This document shows positions 1-8,723 of a stretch of 64,000 nucleotides of DNA, piece after piece. Below the pieces are notes generated by a model. It was not told where the DNA came from and did not search any database. It saw only the letters and a list, made by a program, of their open reading frames with translations. Source of the stretch: Alphaproteobacteria bacterium (lineage in GTDB: Bacteria; Pseudomonadota; Alphaproteobacteria; Rickettsiales; JABSSG01); the NCBI GenBank assembly GCA_030431375.1, contig JAUIIY010000003.1:1-64000 (forward strand). The letters are read 5' to 3'. The position numbers were made by a program, and so were the translations under genes. Each line of letters starts with the position of its first letter. Positions within the stretch are counted from its first letter, which is position 1.

Positions 1-216
1 AGCTGAAATAAGCCTTATAAAATATAAAGCTGGAAGATTCTAATATGCGTATATCGCTTTTATCTGTATTTTCATCATGACTGGCCATGATCATCTCCCT
101 GAGTACTCATCTCCATGTGCATACTCCCGTATAAAACGTAAGAAACTAAAACTATCATAACACAGATTATAGTTGCACAAAACATCTTTGGCACTGGCTC
201 ACTTCAGTTCTTAACA
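1..216. other. AT-rich stretch with no recognisable gene
   Basis: No open frame of useful length and no RNA gene is visible here. It lies just past the 3' end of a decayed transposase, so it could be insertion-sequence edge or flanking debris. I could not identify a terminal inverted repeat. Confidence 0.4.
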
Positions 217-700
217 TCATGCTATTATACTCAGGGAAAATAGGTCATACCAAGACAGCCCTGCTGTTATGATTCCTAATGCAACAGCCGGTACTGCTCT
301 GGTCGTGAAATGTTTTGTTATAAAATTATGAACGACCCACTTTGCCTCCAAGGTCCTTTGCAAAGGTTCTTTCTCTTTGGCATATGTGTTAGTTCTTCTG
401 TGATAAGCAGAGTTCTTTCTTCTGAATGACGTATTTTAAGCTTCAACGTGATTGGCATGAATGTCTTTATCTGAAATATTTTGAGGTGTTTTTGGGTATT
501 CGCGTTGTGCTGAAATATATTTCTTCTTTTTCCTTCCGCATTTATTATTTTGGGACCTTTTAACTCTCATTCTCACTTTTACACCTCCTGGCAAGGTTTT
601 TTTAGGCCTTCTAAAAATGAATTTTTGGTTTAGAAAAATGCTCACCACATTCATCGCATTCAAAAAGTTTTCTTGTGCCATTGTGTGCAGTGTTTTAATA
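217..700 (-). pseudogene. decayed DDE transposase (IS1-like, zinc-finger N-terminus)
   Basis: Fragments of one transposase can be read on the minus strand in different frames. At about 625-697 the frame gives KLFECDECGEHFSK, a Cys-x2-Cys finger like those opening IS1-like transposases, followed by a stop. At about 436-560 a frame gives YPKTPQNISDKDIHANHVEA. At about 217-405 it gives RRTNTYAKEKEPLQRTLEA, then WVVHNFITKHFTTRAVPAVA and a final TGA at 217-219. The last pieces resemble the C-terminal part of DDE transposases as I remember them. The region is much shorter than a complete enzyme and has several stops and frame changes, so it is dead. The family name rests on recall of motifs, not a search. 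Confidence 0.6.
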
Positions 701-759
701 TTTCAAAATTAAAAGTTTATTTGATTGACAGCGGCGGGCATTGGGGTTGAAACAACGTT

Positions 760-912
760 TTAAATACTACCGTAAAAGCCGATTATCATATCTCTGGAAA
801 TACAGGTAATTCAACTGAACAAGTGCCAAATAGGACAACTTATTTAAAAACCAAATTTATTCCATCAGAAAATTTTTTAGATATTCTTTTAGTAAAGAAT
901 CAACCTTGAGAT
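760..912 (+). pseudogene. gene scrap, unknown family
   Basis: A frame without a start codon gives about 50 codons ending TGA, including NTTVKADYHISGNTGNSTEQ and then FIPSENFLDILLVKNQP. The composition looks protein-like rather than random, and it lies between a dead transposase and tRNA-fMet, so it is best read as a remnant. No family is recognised. Confidence 0.3.
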
Positions 913-1002
913 TATATTGATGAAGCTAGTGTTCCAGGGTGCGTATTATTCAGGTAGTGAGTTTAGGTGTTGTATATGGCCTTGGTTACGTAGCCTCTGA
1001 GT

Positions 1003-1079
<77 letters not shown>

Positions 1080-1586
1080 ACAACGTTAAGCAATTTATAT
1101 ACTATTTTATACCAAATGCAAGATCAATCTTTGTCGAATAAATGCTTTTAATTTTAATTGCGCGGACCGTGCAAACCTAGTTATAAATAAAAATTTGCCC
1201 GAAGACAGGTGCAATGCAAGAAACAAGAATACCAAGACGGCTGATGAAATTTTATCAGAAGAGGGAGGTGATGCCAGGGCTGGAGCAAAAGAAGCTTTTG
1301 CTGTTCGTGTCCGAGCAATAAAATAGGCTCACGCGGCGTTTAGTTAAAGAATCAAAAAGGTGAAGTGCCCATAAGAAAAAAGAGGATCAACTAAATTGAT
1401 CAATCTAGATCTTGTTGTTGATAATATTTTGCAGCGTTCACTTGCTTTAAAGGCGGTTATAAATCTCTTATATTCGGGCATCTAATGAGTTTTGATTATG
1501 GGTGTATTTAGAGATAGCTATACAAAGCTAATTTGAAATCTGTTCAATTAAACGGACAGGCCAAACCTACAATTTTATTTTCTGGC
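1080..1586. other. non-coding or decayed stretch
   Basis: No intact gene is seen. At about 1183-1326 on the plus strand, an open stretch ending in TAG reads NLPEDRCNARNKNTKTADEI then LSEEGGDARAGAKEAFAVRV. It has no start codon and no recognised family, and is probably debris of a lost gene. Confidence 0.35.
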
Positions 1587-1658
1587 TTAAAGCTTTTTAT
1601 CAACTAAATCCTTTGTGAAGGTTGCAGAGGCTGCATAACGTACAGCTTCTTTATTCAT
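1587..1658 (-). other. 23-codon open frame, probable gene remnant
   Basis: An ATG-started frame gives MNKEAVRYAASATFTKDLVD plus KKL and a stop, just downstream of the 1680-2695 gene on the same strand. It is too short to assign and may be the stump of a deleted gene. Confidence 0.2.
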
Positions 1659-1679
1659 TGAAGTGTTTTACTTGCTTTT

Positions 1680-2695
1680 TCATCTTCGGGGTGCAGCCTT
1701 AGATTCAGATTTGCCGCTTGACTTGGTTTCTGCTGTAGGCTCCTGGGCCCAAAATTTAGTATATGCATTTCTGACAGTTCTAATGATACTAGACATATAT
1801 GTTTCATTATCAGCTTCAGGGGTAGTAATCGTACCCTTCTTTGCTTTTGGAGCAGGAGCAGCTACAGTTGCCAACAGTTTTTCACGTTGCTTTCTCATTA
1901 AAGCAGCTCCTTTACTTTCTTTGTCTGCAGGGTGGTGGGTAGGAACTCCTTTCTGCTCTGCTAGTGCTGCAATTCGCGCGCTCCTTTTTGCTTCAAGAGC
2001 TTGGATTGCCTTCATTCTTATTAACTGCTTTTCTGCTTCAATTCCATGTTCTAGATGAATAGCCTCAGATTTTTCTGTTAATGTAAGAGGGCCAGATCTT
2101 TCTGTAAATTCTGATGTGCCATATAAACCAACATTTCTTCCTGTAGTAATATATTGTATCAGATCGATTGTGTGGAGAGCGACTCCCCTGAGGCTAGTCA
2201 TTGGGTTACCCTCTGTTTGAAACCATGTGATCACTTTTCCCTCTCTTTTTGCTTTACCAATCAGTAACTCACTAATAATAGGAGAGCATTGAAAAGAAAT
2301 ATCAGTTTCTATGCGAGAAGTTGGGTAGTGGGATGAGAATCGTTCACCAACTAATCTTCTCCCACCCAATTTTTTAGCGCTCAAAATATCATATAAATGA
2401 CCATTATCTGCAATTATAAAATGAGCTCCATGCAGAAATTCCTGTGCTAAATTTACTTTTCTGTCTGGTCCATAATGCAATATAATATCAGTGGCAAATA
2501 TAGCTTTGTTTAATATAACTTCTGCCGCTAATTGTTCTACTTTACTTTTTGGATTGAATGTAACAAGGTCTATGTTAGATTTAACTTTGGAGTGTAATGT
2601 TGGATCGTCTTCTATTCCCAAAGCAACTAATTTTGCTTGGAGCTCTTAAGTGCTTCAATTTTTTCAGCTGTAATTTCTTCGTTAGCTTTTGCCAT
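1680..2695 (-). pseudogene. unknown protein gene with a 5' frameshift
   Basis: The main frame encodes about 313 residues with no family I recognise. The N-terminal two thirds look globular (HFIIADNGHLYDILSAKKLG; VALHTIDLIQYITTGRNVGL). The C-terminal third is rich in Ala, Lys, Arg and Glu (IRMKAIQALEAKRSARIAAL), probably helical, with a Pro/Ala/Lys-rich tail. No credible ATG opens that frame; the first candidate is a TTG at 2619-2621. A better start, ATG at 2693-2695, gives MAKANEEITAEKIEAL in another frame, and shifting by one base near 2645-2648 continues directly as ELQAKLVALGIEDDP. The gene therefore probably began at 2695 and carries a single-base frameshift. It could be an early pseudogene, or intact if the base is a sequencing error. 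Confidence 0.55.
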
Positions 2696-2828
2696 GTTTA
2701 ATCTGTTATTCAATTATTCAACAACAAAGAAGACCTCTAACGCCAATATCTGATTCTACCTTTATATATAATGTTTGTATAGCTGGAAAAAGTTAGTGGT
2801 TTTAGGTATAAAAGCGAAAAAGATCAAA

Positions 2829-3827
2829 TTACTCTTCTATTTTTCCATGAATGATTTGGTAAGCATGCTCAAGGATAGAAGAGATGTTTTGGTTGGTAAC
2901 TGTTGAAATAAGATACGCTTTTCTACCTATCTTATTTTCAAATTCAGCAATATATTCTTGCTGTTTTTCTTCAGGACATATATCAATTTTTGTGAAGGCA
3001 ACAATCTCTTCTTTTTCTGCGAGAGCTGGGTTGTATAGCGCAAGCTCATTTCTGATAGTTGTATAGTCCTTGACAGGGTCTTCTGAAGAAATATCTATAA
3101 GATGTAATAAAATTTTACATCTTTCTACATGTTTAAGGAATCTATGACCTAACCCATGTCCTTGGCTAGCACCCTCAATAAGACCAGGTATATCAGCAAA
3201 GACAATTTCTCTGAAATTATGGATAACCATGCCTAATTTGGGTTTTAATGTGGTAAAAGGATAGTCCGCGATTTTTGGTCTAGCCGCTGAAACTGTTGAG
3301 ATGAAGGTAGATTTTCCGGCATTTGGCAATCCGATGATTCCAATATCAGAGAATAATTTTAACTTTAGCCAAACGGATAATTCTTCACCCTCAGTGCCTT
3401 TAGTTCTAATTCTAGGGGCTTGGTTAGTAGAAGATTTAAAATTTGCATTCCCTTTCCCCCCATAGCCACCTTGAGCAATTATAATTGTTTGCCCTTCTTC
3501 GGATAGATCCGCTATTAGCACTTCGCCATTTTCAGTAAATATTTGGGTTCCTACTGGTACGTTTAAGAAAAGAGTTTTTTTGGAGGCTCCATGACAATTT
3601 TTTCCTCTGCCTGGTTCTCCATTATCGCCTTTAAAATGCTGTCTATATCTGTAGTCGATTAGAGTATTGAGGTTGCTTACTGCCCTAACTGCTATAGAGG
3701 CCCCATTACCACCGTTGCCACCATCAGGACCACCGTTAGGTATAAATTTTTCTCTACGAAAACTCACACAACCATCGGCACCTTTGCCAGCCTTGAGGTG
3801 TACTTTAGTTTCGTCGATAAACTGCAT
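2829..3827 (-). CDS. obgE: GTPase ObgE/CgtA
   Basis: This is the essential Obg GTPase that acts in late 50S ribosome assembly and stress control. The 332-residue protein has the glycine-rich Obg fold at about 1-158 (repeated GGxGG, including PNGGPDGGNGGNGAS), then the G domain with the P-loop GLPNAGKST near 166, switch II DIPGLIEGA and the specificity motif FTKIDI. The length suits a form lacking a long C-terminal extension. It follows rpmA by 12 bases in the usual rplU-rpmA-obg order, which supports one transcript. Confidence 0.97.
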   Translation of the reverse strand: MQFIDETKVHLKAGKGADGCVSFRREKFIPNGGPDGGNGGNGASIAVRAVSNLNTLIDYRYRQHFKGDNGEPGRGKNCHGASKKTLFLNVPVGTQIFTENGEVLIADLSEEGQTIIIAQGGYGGKGNANFKSSTNQAPRIRTKGTEGEELSVWLKLKLFSDIGIIGLPNAGKSTFISTVSAARPKIADYPFTTLKPKLGMVIHNFREIVFADIPGLIEGASQGHGLGHRFLKHVERCKILLHLIDISSEDPVKDYTTIRNELALYNPALAEKEEIVAFTKIDICPEEKQQEYIAEFENKIGRKAYLISTVTNQNISSILEHAYQIIHGKIEE

Positions 3828-3839
3828 TTTAGATTAAGC

Positions 3840-4097
3840 CTAGGCTTGTGATTCTACGCTAACAAAAACTTTATTATTTGCGCGTCTATGGAATTTTACC
3901 CTTCCAGGCACAGTAGCAAAAATTGTATGATCTTTACCAATGCCAACATTATTTCCTGGATGGAATTTTGTTCCTCTTTGTCTGATAATAATATTACCCG
4001 GAATGACTGATTGACCATCACCCATTTTTACACCAAGTCTACGACCTTCTGAATCTCTTCCGTTTTTGGAACTACCGCCAGCCTTTTTCGTTGCCAT
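3840..4097 (-). CDS. rpmA: 50S ribosomal protein L27
   Basis: An 85-residue L27 protein that starts [20 protein letters not shown], the conserved N-terminal arm reaching the peptidyl transferase centre. The core [20 protein letters not shown] and [16 protein letters not shown] are also typical. There is no extra N-terminal cleavage segment of the Firmicutes type. It lies 15 bases after rplU and just before obgE. Confidence 0.98.
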   Translation of the reverse strand: MATKKAGGSSKNGRDSEGRRLGVKMGDGQSVIPGNIIIRQRGTKFHPGNNVGIGKDHTIFATVPGRVKFHRRANNKVFVSVESQA

Positions 4098-4112
4098 GAT
4101 TTACTCCGAATA

Positions 4113-4427
4113 TTATTTACTTTTGATTTCAGTTATTTCTATTTTTGATAATTCTTGCTTATGCCCTTTCTTTCTTCTGTAGTTTTGTCTACGTTTCTTC
4201 TTGAAGACAATTATCTTGTCTCCTCTAACATGATCAACTACTTTCGCTTTTACCACGGCATTTGCAATAATAGGCTCACCAACTGTGGTTCCTTTTTCGT
4301 CGGATAACAACAGAACTTCTTTTATTTCAAAAGATTCTCCTTTTTTAGCATCGATCTTTTCAACGACTAAATGTTGGCCGACTTCAGCTTTATATTGTTT
4401 ACCACCTGTTTTAATTACAGCAAGCAT
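4113..4427 (-). CDS. rplU: 50S ribosomal protein L21
   Basis: A 104-residue L21 protein opening MLAVIKTGGKQYKAEVGQHL, with the basic RNA-binding stretch IIVFKKKRRQNYRRKKGHKQ near residues 75-95. It is the first gene of the rplU-rpmA-obgE run. The 200 bases upstream, shared with the divergent chpT, should hold its promoter, but I could not fix one confidently. Confidence 0.98.
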   Translation of the reverse strand: MLAVIKTGGKQYKAEVGQHLVVEKIDAKKGESFEIKEVLLLSDEKGTTVGEPIIANAVVKAKVVDHVRGDKIIVFKKKRRQNYRRKKGHKQELSKIEITEIKSK

Positions 4428-4635
4428 GTATCATTACCTTTTTTATAAAGAGTACACATAATTATTATTTTTTTTAGCAAAAGTCAAATTAAATTGTACA
4501 ACTTTTTTAGCAATATTGGTGCTATTCTTGATAATTATTCTAATAAAATTTTGTGAAAAAGCGATGCTTTGCTTTGTGTTATACATAATTTTATCTATTT
4601 TTCTCTCTCAGAGAAGGGGGTGTTTGTTGTAAAAA

Positions 4636-5352
4636 ATGGGTATCAAGCTTTTAATGATTGAAAAATTTGTTTTTTTGTTGTTTGATGAATCATTACTAAT
4701 ATTGGCGATTGAATATATGAATATAAAGGAATTAGAGTTTTGTGAATTACTATGTGCGAAATTTTGTCATGATTTATCAGGACCTGTGGGTGCGATAAAT
4801 AATGGGATTGATTTTTTGGAATCAGATAATGAGATTATGCGCGAAAAGGCGACAGAGCTTGTTAAGCTAAGCTCAAACCAGGCAGTGAACAGATTGGCAT
4901 TTTTCCGTCAGGCATATGGTTCAGTTGGTGTTGAAGGTGAAGTAAATATTACCCAATTACGGCAATTTGTAGGTAAATTTATTCAAGACAGTAAGATCCG
5001 GGTAGAATATGACGGTAGTATGTCAGATTTTGTCGTAAGTAATCTGTTCGCTAAAACATTACTGAATTTATTGATCATAACTTCAAATTTGATCTTATTG
5101 AATGGAGAGATCAATTTTTCATTCTTAGTTTCTGGTGAAAAAAGAAAGGTCGTCATTAATGCCAATGCGCCTGCTGTGAAAATTGATGAAGAATTAATCA
5201 AAATTCTCTCTAATACGAATAGTGATTCTGAAGTTTTAATGACAACGAGAAATGTTCAGCATTATTATACACGGTTTTTGATTGATGCTTTGGGGGCAAA
5301 ATTATCGATAGATAATAACAAAAAGCAAGTTGTCATAGAAATCGAGGCATAA
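4636..5352 (+). CDS. chpT: histidine phosphotransferase ChpT-like
   Basis: In alphaproteobacteria, ChpT passes phosphate from the CckA kinase to CtrA and CpdR, tying cell-cycle control to a phosphorelay. The protein has the characteristic LLCAKFCHDLSGPVGAINNG motif, whose His is the phospho-acceptor in a DHp-like helix, followed by a degenerate ATPase-like domain. Two starts are possible: ATG 4636, which has a purine-rich AAGGGGGTG upstream but adds 27 hydrophobic residues, or ATG 4717 (MNIKELEFCELL), which matches the family's usual N-terminus. I favour 4717 but give the full frame. cckA and ctrA are not in this window. Confidence 0.85.
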   Translation: MGIKLLMIEKFVFLLFDESLLILAIEYMNIKELEFCELLCAKFCHDLSGPVGAINNGIDFLESDNEIMREKATELVKLSSNQAVNRLAFFRQAYGSVGVEGEVNITQLRQFVGKFIQDSKIRVEYDGSMSDFVVSNLFAKTLLNLLIITSNLILLNGEINFSFLVSGEKRKVVINANAPAVKIDEELIKILSNTNSDSEVLMTTRNVQHYYTRFLIDALGAKLSIDNNKKQVVIEIEA

Positions 5353-5359
5353 GAATAAA

Positions 5360-6223
5360 ATGCTCAATAAGAAAGTTGGTGGGGCGTACACAGCATTAAT
5401 AACTCCTTTTTTGGAGGATGGCATTGATTTTGCGTCATTAGAAGCATTTGTGGACTACCAGGTCGAGCAAGGGATAAAAGGATTGGTACCTGCAGGTTCT
5501 ACAGGTGAATCTATGTCTTTTACCAAAAATGAACATTATGAGGTCATAAAAACAACGGTTGATGTGGTGGCTGGGAGAGTTCCTGTTATTGCAGGAATAG
5601 GTTCAAACTCAACAGAATTTGCTATTGAGCTTGGTATGAATGCCAAGAGAGCTGGTGCAGATATCATTATGGCGGTCATGCCGTATTATAATAGACCACC
5701 GGCAGATGGTCTTATTCAGCATTTCAACAAGATATCTGAAAAAGTTGATTTACCTTTGTTATTATATAATGTTCCCTCTAGGACTTCATCTGATCTTGAC
5801 TTGGATTTGATAAAGAAATTAGCTGAAAATCCAAATATTATTGGTATTAAGGATGCTTCAGGAGATCTTTCGCGTGTCAAATCATATAAGAATCTCAGGG
5901 GTGATCATTTCACCCAAATGAGCGGTGAAGACGCTTTAATGCATGAATATATGACACTGGGTGGTGACGGAGTAATATCTGTCATTTCAAACATATTGCC
6001 GGGCTTGTGGTCCGATTTATGTAGCTCTAAAAAAAGTTTTTACATGACGGATGTATGGCAGTTATTACAGGCATTATCATGCTGCGTTAATCCGATTCCA
6101 ATTAAATATGCGGTCAACAGAATGGGCTTTGCTAAAGAAATATATCGTTTGCCGCTTGTACCATTGGATCCAAAGCAGAAAAAACTAATTGACGAGCAGA
6201 TGGAAAAGCTTAATTTGATATAA
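5360..6223 (+). CDS. dapA: 4-hydroxy-tetrahydrodipicolinate synthase
   Basis: DapA condenses pyruvate with aspartate semialdehyde, the first committed step to diaminopimelate and lysine. The 287-residue barrel shows GGAYTALITPF at the start, the GSTGES loop, the catalytic Tyr in MPYYNRPP (about 134), the LLYNVPSRT segment, and the Schiff-base Lys in IIGIKDASGD (about 161). It lies 8 bases after chpT and just before smpB. With lysC at 36.2 kb, this indicates a retained DAP branch for peptidoglycan. Confidence 0.96.
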   Translation: MLNKKVGGAYTALITPFLEDGIDFASLEAFVDYQVEQGIKGLVPAGSTGESMSFTKNEHYEVIKTTVDVVAGRVPVIAGIGSNSTEFAIELGMNAKRAGADIIMAVMPYYNRPPADGLIQHFNKISEKVDLPLLLYNVPSRTSSDLDLDLIKKLAENPNIIGIKDASGDLSRVKSYKNLRGDHFTQMSGEDALMHEYMTLGGDGVISVISNILPGLWSDLCSSKKSFYMTDVWQLLQALSCCVNPIPIKYAVNRMGFAKEIYRLPLVPLDPKQKKLIDEQMEKLNLI

Positions 6224-6235
6224 CGTTCAATTCAC

Positions 6236-6685
6236 ATGAAAATAATTGCCAAAAATAAAAGAGCTAGCTTTGACTTTCATATTGAAGAAAGATATGAGGC
6301 AGGGGTAGTTCTACTTGGTTCAGAGCTTAAATCGATCAGAAATGGTAAGCTTAGCATTAACGAAGCTTTTGTTACAGAGGACAACGGAGAGCTTTTTGCG
6401 CAGCATATCAATATTTCAAAATATAGTAATGCAAACCGATTTAATCACAACGAAACGAGGCCGAGAAAATTGCTACTTCATAGAAGAGAGATTAACAAAA
6501 TTCTTGGCAAGATTAAAGTGAAAGGTTATTCGGCAATTATTTCAGCAATTTATTTTAATAAGAAAAATTTTGTTAAAATAGAGGTAGTCCTAGGAAAAGG
6601 AAAAAAATTATATGATAAGAGGGAAGCTATCAAAGATCGTGAGTGGAAGCGGGATAAGCAGCGAGATTTCAAATATTCCCAATAG
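6236..6685 (+). CDS. smpB: SsrA-binding protein SmpB
   Basis: SmpB brings tmRNA to stalled ribosomes in trans-translation. The 149-residue protein has the typical opening IIAKNKRASFDFHIEERYEA, the core GVVLLGSELKSIRNGKLSIN, and the basic C-terminal tail KLYDKREAIKDREWKRDKQR that enters the mRNA channel. The ssrA RNA gene was not found in this window. Confidence 0.97.
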   Translation: MKIIAKNKRASFDFHIEERYEAGVVLLGSELKSIRNGKLSINEAFVTEDNGELFAQHINISKYSNANRFNHNETRPRKLLLHRREINKILGKIKVKGYSAIISAIYFNKKNFVKIEVVLGKGKKLYDKREAIKDREWKRDKQRDFKYSQ

Positions 6686-6756
6686 TGAAAATAATTAAAC
6701 CTTTATTAATAATTTTTTTTGTGCTATCATCCAAACTTAACTAACGTAGAGGAGTG

Positions 6757-7266
6757 ATGTCGGCTGAAAAACGAGAATTCAAAATCAATGATAATGTGGT
6801 TTACCCCTCTCATGGAGTTGGTGTGATTAAGGACATCGAAAAACAAGAAATTGGCGGAATGTCGATGGAGTTATTCGTAATCTTTTTTGAAAAAGAAAAA
6901 TTATCAATGAGAGTTCCAATAGCCAAGGCTAAAAAAACTGGCTTAAGGCATATCATTTCTTCATCTGAGTTGAAAGAAGTATATGTGACCTTGCAAGATA
7001 AACCGAAATCAAGCAAAGGTATGTGGAGCAGAAGAGCAGCAGAATATGAAGCCAAAATCAATTCTGGAAAATTAAGCCTAATAGCTGAAGTGGTTAGGGA
7101 TCTACATAAAAACGTTAATGATCCTGATCGATCTTATAGTGAGAGAGTCATTTATGAGTCGGCTTTGAATAGGTTATCGACTGAAGTATCTGTTCTTGAG
7201 CATATTGACTTAGCTGTAGCTGAAGAAAAGATCGTTACCAAGATCAGGGATTATCAGCTAGTTTAG
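6757..7266 (+). CDS. carD: CarD-family transcriptional regulator
   Basis: CarD-family proteins bind RNA polymerase beta through an N-terminal Tudor-like domain and stabilise open promoter complexes. The 169-residue protein has the RID segment FKINDNVVYPSHGVGVIKDI, then a helical DNA-contact domain with the conserved SSKGMWSRRAAEYEAKINSG near residues 88-107. I chose ATG 6757; a GTG at 6754 is also in frame, and GAGG lies just upstream. The gene is followed by a strong terminator at 7356-7384. Confidence 0.93.
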   Translation: MSAEKREFKINDNVVYPSHGVGVIKDIEKQEIGGMSMELFVIFFEKEKLSMRVPIAKAKKTGLRHIISSSELKEVYVTLQDKPKSSKGMWSRRAAEYEAKINSGKLSLIAEVVRDLHKNVNDPDRSYSERVIYESALNRLSTEVSVLEHIDLAVAEEKIVTKIRDYQLV

Positions 7267-7355
7267 TTATCCAAGCTTAAAATTATTTTTAAATCAAAAT
7301 AATAAAAGTCATATCCTCAGATCAGATGGTTTGCAGTCTTTATTTAGTTTAGTCT

Positions 7356-7384
7356 GCCTAACTACGTTAAGTTAGGCTTTTTTA
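7356..7384 (+). terminator. Rho-independent terminator after carD
   Basis: A perfect 8-bp stem (GCCTAACT 7356-7363, AGTTAGGC 7370-7377) with a six-base loop ACGTTA is followed by a run of T's. It ends the chpT-dapA-smpB-carD direction about 90 bases past the carD stop. Confidence 0.9.
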
Positions 7385-7421
7385 TTGGGAATTGATATGG
7401 GGAGTGCAAAAACAATATGGG

Positions 7422-7506
7422 TGGTACCCGCGGCCGGACTTGAACCGGCAAGAGCAAAGCTCCACGGATTTTAAGTCCGTTATGTCTACCATTCCATCAC
7501 GCGGGC
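7422..7506 (-). tRNA. tRNA-Leu (TAA)
   Basis: The minus strand gives an 85-nt class II tRNA starting GCCCGCGTGATGG, with anticodon loop CTTAAAA (anticodon TAA), a long variable arm, T-arm GGTTCAAGTCC, and acceptor CGCGGGT followed by A and an encoded CCA (7422-7424). The acceptor stem pairs over seven positions, with a G-U at its end. Confidence 0.96.
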
Positions 7507-7537
7507 ACACAACCCGGTGCTAATATAATACTGAAAG

Positions 7538-7759
7538 CTAGTTTATTTCAAGTGATTCTTTTAGTTTTTGCAAATTTTTTATCTTATCATCAGATATTTT
7601 CTTTGCTTGGTCTTTTAAAAGCATCGGAATTCCATTCACAACCGGAAATGCAAGTTTAACGTTGGGACTGATTAACAGTTCATTCTCTTCGTCGTATAAA
7701 AGTTTATCTTTTGTTATGGGGCACTCAAGTATAGACAGCAGTTGCTTTGAAATCTTCAT
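7538..7759 (-). CDS. Trm112/UPF0434 family protein
   Basis: A 73-residue small protein of the YcaR/Trm112 type, related to the eukaryotic Trm112 methyltransferase activator. It opens MKISKQLLSILECPITKDKL and contains KLAFPVVNGIPMLL, the family hallmark. The usual zinc site has several cysteines, but only one Cys (ECP) is visible, so metal binding is doubtful. Function is assigned by family only. Confidence 0.9.
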   Translation of the reverse strand: MKISKQLLSILECPITKDKLLYDEENELLISPNVKLAFPVVNGIPMLLKDQAKKISDDKIKNLQKLKESLEIN

Positions 7760-7838
7760 TTTTACTTTATTAAAATATGTTAAATATTCTGTTCCTATCT
7801 ATAACATACTAGGTGACAAAAAAATGTAAAGTTTTTTA

Positions 7839-8723
7839 TTAATAGTTAACAAATATTTTATCATTTAGTTTTTTCTCCCAATCTTGTACTTTGATATGTA
7901 CCCTGAGAAAAACTTTTTTATTTAATAGTTTTTCTAGTTCTAATCTAGATTGTGTGCTGATCTTTTTAAACATATCACCTTGCTTACCAATCAGAATTTT
8001 TTTGTTGCTCAGTGATGTAGTAAAAAGTGTCATGTGGATTTTGTAGATGTCTTCTTTATCTTCTATCAAATCAGTTTGAAGAAAAATATTGTAAGGAATT
8101 TCTTGGTGGGTATTAAAGAGAACCTTTTCCCTAACAATTTCTTCTGCTAAAAAGCTAATAGGTGCGGTGGTAATTTGGTTTTCTTCAAAGAACCAACCAA
8201 TATTTTTACATTCATCAGTAAGTAATCGCAATAGATCATCGATACCGGATTTTTTTAGGGCCGATACCATTAATATATGCCTAAAATTGAAAGCTTCTTG
8301 GAATTTTTGGGTTAACTCTAAAAGTCTATTTTTTTCAATTCTATCAATTTTATTAAGAACCAAGATAACCTCTGAATCTTTAGGTAAAGATTTATGTAAG
8401 AAATCTAGCTCTTTTTCTTGCAGACTACGTGTAGCATCATGAATAAATAAAATTTGATCGGAATCTGAAAGAGCGGTCTGAATAGATTTAAGCATAAACT
8501 TATCTATTCGTTTTTCGGGATTTAACAAGCCAGGGGTGTCGATAAACACTAACTGCTTAGATCCTATCGTTTTGATTCCTTTTAAGCTGTTTCTAGTTGT
8601 TTGTGCTTTCGGAGATACAATTGCTAATTTATTTTCCATCATGCTGTTGAATAAAGTAGATTTACCTGCGTTTGGCATGCCAACAACGCTTATCCATGAG
8701 CTATATTTATTTGCTTGAGTCAC
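7839..8723 (-). CDS. era: GTPase Era
   Basis: Era binds the 3' end of 16S rRNA and helps 30S maturation. The 294-residue protein has the P-loop GMPNAGKST, DTPGLLNPEKR (switch II), the NKID motif, and a C-terminal KH domain containing KKILIGKQGDMFKKI. The start overlaps the 3' end of rnc by 17 bases, the conserved rnc-era pairing. Confidence 0.97.
   Translation of the reverse strand: MTQANKYSSWISVVGMPNAGKSTLFNSMMENKLAIVSPKAQTTRNSLKGIKTIGSKQLVFIDTPGLLNPEKRIDKFMLKSIQTALSDSDQILFIHDATRSLQEKELDFLHKSLPKDSEVILVLNKIDRIEKNRLLELTQKFQEAFNFRHILMVSALKKSGIDDLLRLLTDECKNIGWFFEENQITTAPISFLAEEIVREKVLFNTHQEIPYNIFLQTDLIEDKEDIYKIHMTLFTTSLSNKKILIGKQGDMFKKISTQSRLELEKLLNKKVFLRVHIKVQDWEKKLNDKIFVNY

Noticed and set aside
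436-681. 81-codon minus-strand open frame as a real gene
   Set aside because: It is an out-of-frame reading across the decayed transposase; the meaningful zinc-finger peptide lies in a neighbouring frame that is broken by stops.
1663-2058. 131-codon plus-strand frame
   Set aside because: It is the antisense shadow of the 1680-2695 gene, with Ser/Phe/Ala-rich hydrophobic content typical of the complement of a Lys/Glu/Ala-rich gene.
2641-2655. Programmed -1 frameshift in the 1680-2695 gene
   Set aside because: The junction (CTTAAGAGC) has no X-XXY-YYZ slippery heptamer and I see no downstream hairpin that would support recoding.
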